Below, in pieces: positions 59,484 to 64,000 of a stretch of 64,000 nucleotides of DNA. The stretch is from the NCBI GenBank assembly GCA_020846535.1, contig JADLDR010000153.1, positions 1 to 64,000 of the forward strand, in the 5' to 3' direction. The notes under the pieces were generated by a model. That model was not told the origin of the DNA. It saw only the letters and a program-made list of their open reading frames with translations, and did no database searches. Position 1 is the first letter of the stretch. Each line of letters starts with the position of its first letter. This stretch comes from Armatimonadota bacterium. GTDB lineage: Bacteria; Armatimonadota; JADLDR01. A program made the translations under genes and the position numbers.

Positions 59484-60038
59484 TCAGAGCCGCTCTTCCA
59501 GGAGGCGGCGGCTTTCGGGATCGAGGGAGGGGAGGCTGGGGATATCGTAGCGGTTGCCCTCCACGTCGGTTAAGGTGTAGCGGCCCGGGTACGGCTCCTG
59601 GATGTGATCCCGGAGATGGCGGGTGAGAAAGGTGGCCGCGCCCCGGTCGGTCTCGACGGCCCATTCGGCCAGATCGAAGCGCTCGCGGCAGGAGAGGACG
59701 CGCCGGATCTGGGGGACGCGGTAGCGGCGGCGCAGGGCCTCGCGGACCATCGCGGCGCTTTCGGGCGGCCAGTCGGAGAGGCGCTCGATGACGCCGATCT
59801 CCTTGTTGTCTTTGCCGACCACGGCCAGCCAGTCCTCCGGCTCGGTCAGGGGGAAGAGGCGTACCACACTGGCCTCCTGCCACTCCTCCCCGGACTGGGC
59901 CTGGAGGCGGCCTTGCTCCTCGCGAAACAGGGAGGGGGACGGCTCCAGCAGGATCATCTCCTGGGCCAGTTCGCCGACCGCGCCGCCCGCCGGTTCGTGG
60001 GACTCGGGAGCGCCGCCGCCGTGATGCCAGAATCGCAT
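59484..60038 (-). CDS. DUF1854 protein, partner of the upstream ABC exporter
   Basis: 184 residues. SVVRLFPLTEPEDWLAVVG, IGVIERLSDWPPES and VETDRGAATFLTRHLRDHIQ are the conserved DUF1854 blocks. The protein is soluble and charged; the C-terminal DVEGNRYDIPSLPSLDPESR is family-typical. AAAGGAG is six bases from the ATG. It is 18 bp after the ABC exporter gene. From memory, DUF1854 genes are seen next to a similar exporter with an N-terminal extension in proteobacteria, in a context annotated as cyanophycin-associated; no cyanophycin gene is in this window. Confidence 0.85.
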   Translation of the reverse strand: MRFWHHGGGAPESHEPAGGAVGELAQEMILLEPSPSLFREEQGRLQAQSGEEWQEASVVRLFPLTEPEDWLAVVGKDNKEIGVIERLSDWPPESAAMVREALRRRYRVPQIRRVLSCRERFDLAEWAVETDRGAATFLTRHLRDHIQEPYPGRYTLTDVEGNRYDIPSLPSLDPESRRLLEERL

Positions 60039-60056
60039 GAAAGACTCCTTTCCTGA

Positions 60057-62261
60057 CTACCGCTCGACGGCCTGGACTTTTGAGATCTCCTGGTAGGTGG
60101 CGACCAGGCGGTGGAACTCGCCGCCCTCTTGGGCGAGCAGCTCGTCATGGGTGCCCATCTCGGCGATCTCGCCGTTTTTCAGGACGAGGAGGCGGTTCGC
60201 GTTCTTCAGGGTGGAGAGGCGGTGGGCGATGGCGAAGGTCGTCCGGCCTGCCACCAGGCGCTCGATGGCCGTCTGGATCTGCTTTTCGGTCTCGACATCG
60301 ACGTGGCTGGTCGCCTCGTCCAGGATGAGGATGCGCGGGTTGTGCAGCACGGCCCGGGCGATGGCGATCCGCTGCCGCTCCCCGGCGGAGAGGCCCTGCC
60401 CGCCTTCCCCGACCAGGGTTTCGTACCCTTCGGGGCGGGAGCGGATGAAGTCGTGGGCGTTGGCGACCTTCGCGGCGCGGATCACTTCCTCTTTGGTGGC
60501 GTCGGGCTTGGCGTAGGCGATATTTTCAGCCAGCGTGCCGCTGAAGAGGAAGGTGTCCTGGGGGACGAGGCCGATCTGGTGGCGCAGGTCTTCCAGGCGG
60601 ATCTGGCGGATGGGCACGCCGTCGATCAGGATCTCGCCTTCCTGGGCGTCGTAGAAGCGACAGAGGAGGTTGATGCTGGTGGTCTTGCCCGCCCCGCTGT
60701 GGCCGACCAGGCCGAGCATCTCGCCGGGGGCCGCCTCGAAGGTGATCTGCTTCACAACCGGGCGGTGGCGGTCGTAGCCGAAGGACACGTCCTTGAACTC
60801 CACCCGGCCCGAAAGGTTCGGCATGGGGGTCGGGTTTTCGGCCTCCTGCACGTCCGGCTGGCTGTCCAGCACCTCGAAGACCCGCTCGGCGGCGGTCAGG
60901 GACCGGGAGGCCCAGTTGAGGAGCATGGAGAGAAATTGCAGGGGGCTGTAGAACATCCCCACATAGGTCAGGAAGGCGATGAGGGTTCCCAGCGACATCC
61001 GCCCGAAGAGGACGTCCCTGCCGCCCACATACCAGACCAGGAGGGTCCCCAGCATGATGAACAGGGACATCCCGGAAAAGAGCATGACCCAGACGCGCTC
61101 GGCCTCGATGCCGGTCACGGCCAGTTCCCGGCTGCGCTCCTGGAAGCGGGTGACGACCCGCGGCTCCTGGGCGAAGGCTTTGACCACCCGCAGGCCGGTA
61201 AGGGTCTCGCTGAGAATCGAGTTGAGGCGGCCCCAGTTGTGGAAGAAGCGGTGCATGAAATAGCGGATGCGCTTCCAGAAGCGGGAGGAGAAGAAAAAGA
61301 TGACCGGGGCCGGCGCCAGGACAAAAAGGGCCAGCTTCCAGTTCATAAGAAAGAGCATGGCCCCGATGCCGACCAGCAGCAGCAGGTTGGTCGCCAGGTC
61401 CTGGCTGCCCCAGACCAGGAGCTGCTGGAGCTGGCCGGTATCCTGGTTGACCCGGGAGATGACGCTGCCCATCTGCCGCTTGTCGAAAAAGCTCAGGGAC
61501 AGATATTGCAAATGCCGGTAGAGCTGGCAGCGGATGTCGTGCGTGATGTGGTTTCCCAGCCAGGCGGCCAGCCACCCTTGCGCCATGCTGATAGCGGCCA
61601 TCAGGATGCGAGCGCCCAGCAGGGCCAGCACGAGCAGGGCCAGCAGGCGCAGGCGGCCCGGGACCGCAGCGCCCGCGCCCGGACTGAGTACTTTGTCCAC
61701 CAGCGGCTTCTGGAGCCACGGAGGGATGAGGCCGAGCGCCGTATTGGCGAAGGCGAGGGCCGCGAGCAGCACGGCCTGCCGGACATAAGGGCGCAGGTAG
61801 CCGGTCAGTCGGGCCGCGGTGCGGTGGCGGGGGAGGCAGGCGGGGCAGACCTGAGTGCCCGCCTCCAGGGGCAGGCCGCAGCGGGGACAGCGGCGGGCCT
61901 CCTCCTCGGGGAGCGGGGCCTCCTCGCCTTTCAGCCACTTCTCCAGATGGGCCGCCGCGGTCGCGAAGCGGGCGGCGCGGGCGTTGGTGTAGGCGATGAG
62001 CTCCAGGCGCTGGCCGTCATGAGTGACTTCCAGGGCCCCTCCGCCGATCAAAGGCTCCGCTTTGGGGTCGGAGATCTGGTCGAAGGGGAGGCGGTATCGC
62101 TCCTCCACCCCGGCCCCGTTCTGACTGAAAACGCGCACTTCCTGGCCGGCGACCACTAGCCATTCCTTCCCGAAGTCGCCGCCCGGGTGGGCGTCGGACT
62201 CCAGACACAGCCGCAGGTCGCCCTCCACGCGGACGCCTTCCGGCAACGGCTCCTGCCACAT
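60057..62261 (-). CDS. ABC exporter with an N-terminal domain and zinc ribbon
   Basis: 734 residues. An unusual N-terminal region of about 120 residues (beta-rich, PH-like: EWLVVAGQEVRVFSQ) is followed by a zinc ribbon (CPRCGLPLEAGTQVCPAC, about 128-145), then a six-segment type I exporter domain and an ATPase with Walker A GHSGAGKTT, Q loop LVPQDTFLFSG, signature LSAGERQRIAIARAV and Walker B ILILDEATSHVD. The ATG has AAAGGAGG five bases upstream; an in-frame TTG upstream is less likely. It is translated just before the DUF1854 gene and follows the Gfo/Idh gene by 48 bp. Substrate unknown; the cytoplasmic zinc ribbon suggests a dedicated cargo or regulator. Confidence 0.9.
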   Translation of the reverse strand: MWQEPLPEGVRVEGDLRLCLESDAHPGGDFGKEWLVVAGQEVRVFSQNGAGVEERYRLPFDQISDPKAEPLIGGGALEVTHDGQRLELIAYTNARAARFATAAAHLEKWLKGEEAPLPEEEARRCPRCGLPLEAGTQVCPACLPRHRTAARLTGYLRPYVRQAVLLAALAFANTALGLIPPWLQKPLVDKVLSPGAGAAVPGRLRLLALLVLALLGARILMAAISMAQGWLAAWLGNHITHDIRCQLYRHLQYLSLSFFDKRQMGSVISRVNQDTGQLQQLLVWGSQDLATNLLLLVGIGAMLFLMNWKLALFVLAPAPVIFFFSSRFWKRIRYFMHRFFHNWGRLNSILSETLTGLRVVKAFAQEPRVVTRFQERSRELAVTGIEAERVWVMLFSGMSLFIMLGTLLVWYVGGRDVLFGRMSLGTLIAFLTYVGMFYSPLQFLSMLLNWASRSLTAAERVFEVLDSQPDVQEAENPTPMPNLSGRVEFKDVSFGYDRHRPVVKQITFEAAPGEMLGLVGHSGAGKTTSINLLCRFYDAQEGEILIDGVPIRQIRLEDLRHQIGLVPQDTFLFSGTLAENIAYAKPDATKEEVIRAAKVANAHDFIRSRPEGYETLVGEGGQGLSAGERQRIAIARAVLHNPRILILDEATSHVDVETEKQIQTAIERLVAGRTTFAIAHRLSTLKNANRLLVLKNGEIAEMGTHDELLAQEGGEFHRLVATYQEISKVQAVER

Positions 62262-62309
62262 ACGGCCCTCCTTTCCGAACAATACGATGGGGCGCGGCCC
62301 GGTGACGGC

Positions 62310-63338
62310 CTACAGCGCCACCGGCTGGCCGGCGCGGGCGGACTCGTCGAGGGCGCAGATGAGGCGGGTGATGCGAAGCCCGTCCCTGCCGGTCACCTCT
62401 GGGGTCGCGCCGGTCCGGACGCATTCGATGAAGTGGCGGATGCTCTCGGCGGCGAAGCCCTGCTGCTGGCCGTAGATCTGGGGCAGGACGTAGGTATCGG
62501 GATAGGTGGCCTCGGTCTGCGTGTATTTCTCCAGGGTGCGGTGGTGGCTCTGGTCGATGTAGAGCGCGCCGGCGCTCCCGACCACCTCGCATTTGAGATC
62601 GATCAGGTTGGGGGTCGATTCCGGGAGGATCCAGCCGTTTTCGACCACCGCCACGCCGCCCCGGGCGAACTCCAGGGTGCTGTGATAGAAATCGGGGGTA
62701 TCGATACCGCGCTCTTTGAGGACGCGGGAGCGGGTGACGCAGAAGACGCGCGTCACCTCGTCGTTCATGAGCCAGAGTACGGTGTCCAGGGCGTGGCTGC
62801 CGATAAAGTAGGCGACCGAGGAGCGGGCGGCCCAGGCGAGCATCTTCGTGGGAACGAAGATCGTGTCGTTGAGTCGGTATGAGATGAAGACCGGCTCGCC
62901 GATCTCCCCGCTTTGCACCGATTCCCACGCCTTGTAGAGCGGCGGGCTCCAGCGGGCGTGAAAGTCCACCATCAGGAGTACCCCGGCGGATTCCGCGGCG
63001 CTTAAGATGGCCTCGCATTCGGGAACGGTTTGGGCCATGGGCTTTTCCAGCAGGATGTGCTTGCCGGCCCGGGCCGCGGCGACGGCGATCTTGGTGTGGG
63101 CGAAATCCGGGGTCACGATGGAGACGGCCTGGACGTCCGGGTCTTCCAGGAGATTGCGCCAGTCGGTGTGCCAGCGGCCGGCCCCGTTCGCCTGGGCGGT
63201 GGCTTTCGCCCGGGACTCGTCCAGATCGCAGACGGCGGCCAGCCGGGCGCGGGGGTCGCCGCTGTAGACGCGGGCGTGCAGGTTGCCCCACAGCCCGCCG
63301 CCGATGATACCGAAACCGATAGGGGATGATGCTGCCAT
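62310..63338 (-). CDS. Gfo/Idh/MocA-family oxidoreductase
   Basis: 342 residues. Rossmann NAD(P) motif GFGIIGGGLWGNLHARVY, the VTPDFAHTKIAVAAARAGKH strand and EKPMAQT with the conserved catalytic-site Lys, followed by a dimerisation beta-sheet. ISYRLNDTIFVPTKM and FIGSHALDTVLWLM provide the substrate-site His-Asp region. It oxidises or epimerises a sugar or inositol derivative. AAGGAGG is five bases from the ATG. The upstream glycosidase fragment is in the same frame with no stop codon between them, so read-through into this gene is possible. Confidence 0.92.
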   Translation of the reverse strand: MAASSPIGFGIIGGGLWGNLHARVYSGDPRARLAAVCDLDESRAKATAQANGAGRWHTDWRNLLEDPDVQAVSIVTPDFAHTKIAVAAARAGKHILLEKPMAQTVPECEAILSAAESAGVLLMVDFHARWSPPLYKAWESVQSGEIGEPVFISYRLNDTIFVPTKMLAWAARSSVAYFIGSHALDTVLWLMNDEVTRVFCVTRSRVLKERGIDTPDFYHSTLEFARGGVAVVENGWILPESTPNLIDLKCEVVGSAGALYIDQSHHRTLEKYTQTEATYPDTYVLPQIYGQQQGFAAESIRHFIECVRTGATPEVTGRDGLRITRLICALDESARAGQPVAL

Positions 63339-64000
63339 GACGGCCTCCTTATTTTTCAACACAGATGAACACGGATCAAGGCGGATAGGTTTCCTTGAGG
63401 GATCGGTCGCTTGGATGAGGACGTGCATGTCCAGCCCGGCCACCGTAAGGGTGACGCGGGGGCCGTCCTGGGAGAAGAGTTCGCCCCATAGGTCCTCGCA
63501 GCGGCCCGGGCCGGCGGTGAGGGTTTCGGTCACGGGGGACGGGACGGGATTGGTCAGCAGCCAGCAGCGGATGTCGCGGGGGGACGGGACGCGGCCCTTG
63601 TGAAAGCCCGTGCTGACCGGCCCGCCCTGAAACTCCGCGGCCCAGACAGGGCGCGAGCGGTTGCAGGAGCGGATGTGGTCGAAGCGCAGGGCGATATTCT
63701 CCCAGAGTTCGCCGGTAAGGGCGGCGGCGCGGTCGAAGGGCCGGCCCGGGGCGGGACGGTCGTCGTCCCAGGTGCGCCACGCCCCAGACGGGATAGCAGA
63801 AGGGCCCCAGAAAATCCTGCATGCGGGCGCACGTCCAGTCCTGACCGGCCCCGGCCGCGGGCGCTCCCTTGCCGGCGAAGAGGGGGCGCTGCCAACGGTC
63901 GGCCTCGCGGACGGCTCGGTAACGGGTCTCCAGAATGCGGGCGAGGTGGACGTTTTCCATGAAGTAGCGCCAGTCGACATCGTGGGGCAGGCAGCTTCTG
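63339..64000 (-). pseudogene. GH42-like beta-galactosidase, C-terminal part, frameshifted and cut by the right edge
   Basis: Coding enters from the right edge (LPHDVDWRYFMENVHLARIL), reads to FLGPFCYPVW, then shifts frame near 63765-63775 (a run of four G where three would fit) to AWRTWDDDRPAPGRPFD and on through RPVWAAEFQGGPVSTGFHKG, a GH42-type active-site strand, to a terminal beta domain (VTLTVAGLDMHVLIQ). The shift is equivalent to one extra base. The frame then passes without a stop through a dispersed repeat into the Gfo/Idh start, so the original stop codon is lost or lies elsewhere. The end coordinate is therefore nominal. Confidence 0.65.
63361..63386. repeat. Dispersed CAGATGAAC-type repeat, copy 2
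   Basis: ACAGATGAACACGGATCAAG then GCGGAT, closely matching the copy near 59.3 kb; it separates the GH42-like fragment from the Gfo/Idh gene. Confidence 0.55.

Noticed and set aside
1-64000. CRISPR array, insertion sequence, prophage or integrase
   Set aside because: No regularly spaced direct repeats, no transposase or integrase motifs, and no terminal inverted repeats were found.

Overview
The window is GC-rich DNA from a Gram-negative-type bacterium. It has lipoprotein biogenesis genes (lgt, lspA), a LolD/MacB-type ABC transporter, type IV pilus retraction ATPases, MreBCD and several GAF/receiver signalling genes. The mix of secreted DUF5060 and GH42-like glycosidases, sugar-phosphate isomerases, a split glycine decarboxylase (gcvPA/gcvPB), tRNA-Sec and an RNase E/G-rplU-rpmA cluster would suit a deep-branching, polysaccharide-degrading lineage such as Armatimonadota. 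That assignment is inference and weakly held. Promoters are ordinary sigma-70 type (TTGACA / TATAAT, 17-18 bp spacers), and most genes carry a GGAGG-like ribosome-binding site.

Layout. 1-9.5 kb (minus strand): a DksA/TraR-like regulator, lspA, lgt, a large secreted DUF5060 glycosidase and a truncated sugar isomerase, plus a 1477-residue secreted GH42-like protein. 9.5-9.9 kb: the remains of a toxin-antitoxin module. 9.9-13.4 kb (minus): a SIS-domain isomerase and a GAF-GAF histidine kinase with a lone receiver. 13.5-13.75 kb: tRNA-Sec and tRNA-Ala(GGC), each with its own strong promoter. 13.8-17.8 kb (plus): a membrane-anchored protein of unknown function and three tandem PilT ATPases. 17.8-27.5 kb (plus): one long, tightly packed run, livKHMGF, an LmeA-like protein, gcvT, gcvH, gcvPA, gcvPB, linking amino-acid uptake to glycine cleavage. 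27.6-28.0 kb: a CheY-like regulator.

28.1-34.4 kb (minus) is the housekeeping core: rho, mreD, mreC, mreB, then rpmA, rplU and RNase E/G. The rho-mre block is clearly AT-richer than its flanks. mreB begins inside a perfect 38-bp palindrome and appears to be leaderless. The RNase E/G leader contains a terminator-like hairpin between promoter and start codon. 34.4-44.2 kb (minus) is an unusual envelope locus: a LolD-type ATPase, a miniature FtsX/MacB permease, a PqqD-like protein, a CxxC protein of unknown function, an OPT-type transporter, and a 1529-residue fusion of an apparently dead M28 peptidase with an FtsX permease. Next to it (44.4-47.2 kb) are two M16-like proteins that have lost the HxxEH zinc site. 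I consider this region the best candidate for an undescribed system.

47.4-52.3 kb (plus) holds a phosphodiester glycosidase, a sugar isomerase, 6-phosphogluconate dehydrogenase and a LOG-family protein. 52.3-56.5 kb (minus) holds a secreted HExxH protein, a membrane polyferredoxin and a DUF362 lipoprotein. 56.8-64 kb (minus) is a sugar-degradation cluster (GH42-like proteins, Gfo/Idh/MocA dehydrogenase) together with an ABC exporter and its DUF1854 partner. Four single-base frameshifts fall in three genes of this cluster, from gene decay or assembly error. No CRISPR array, insertion sequence or prophage was seen.
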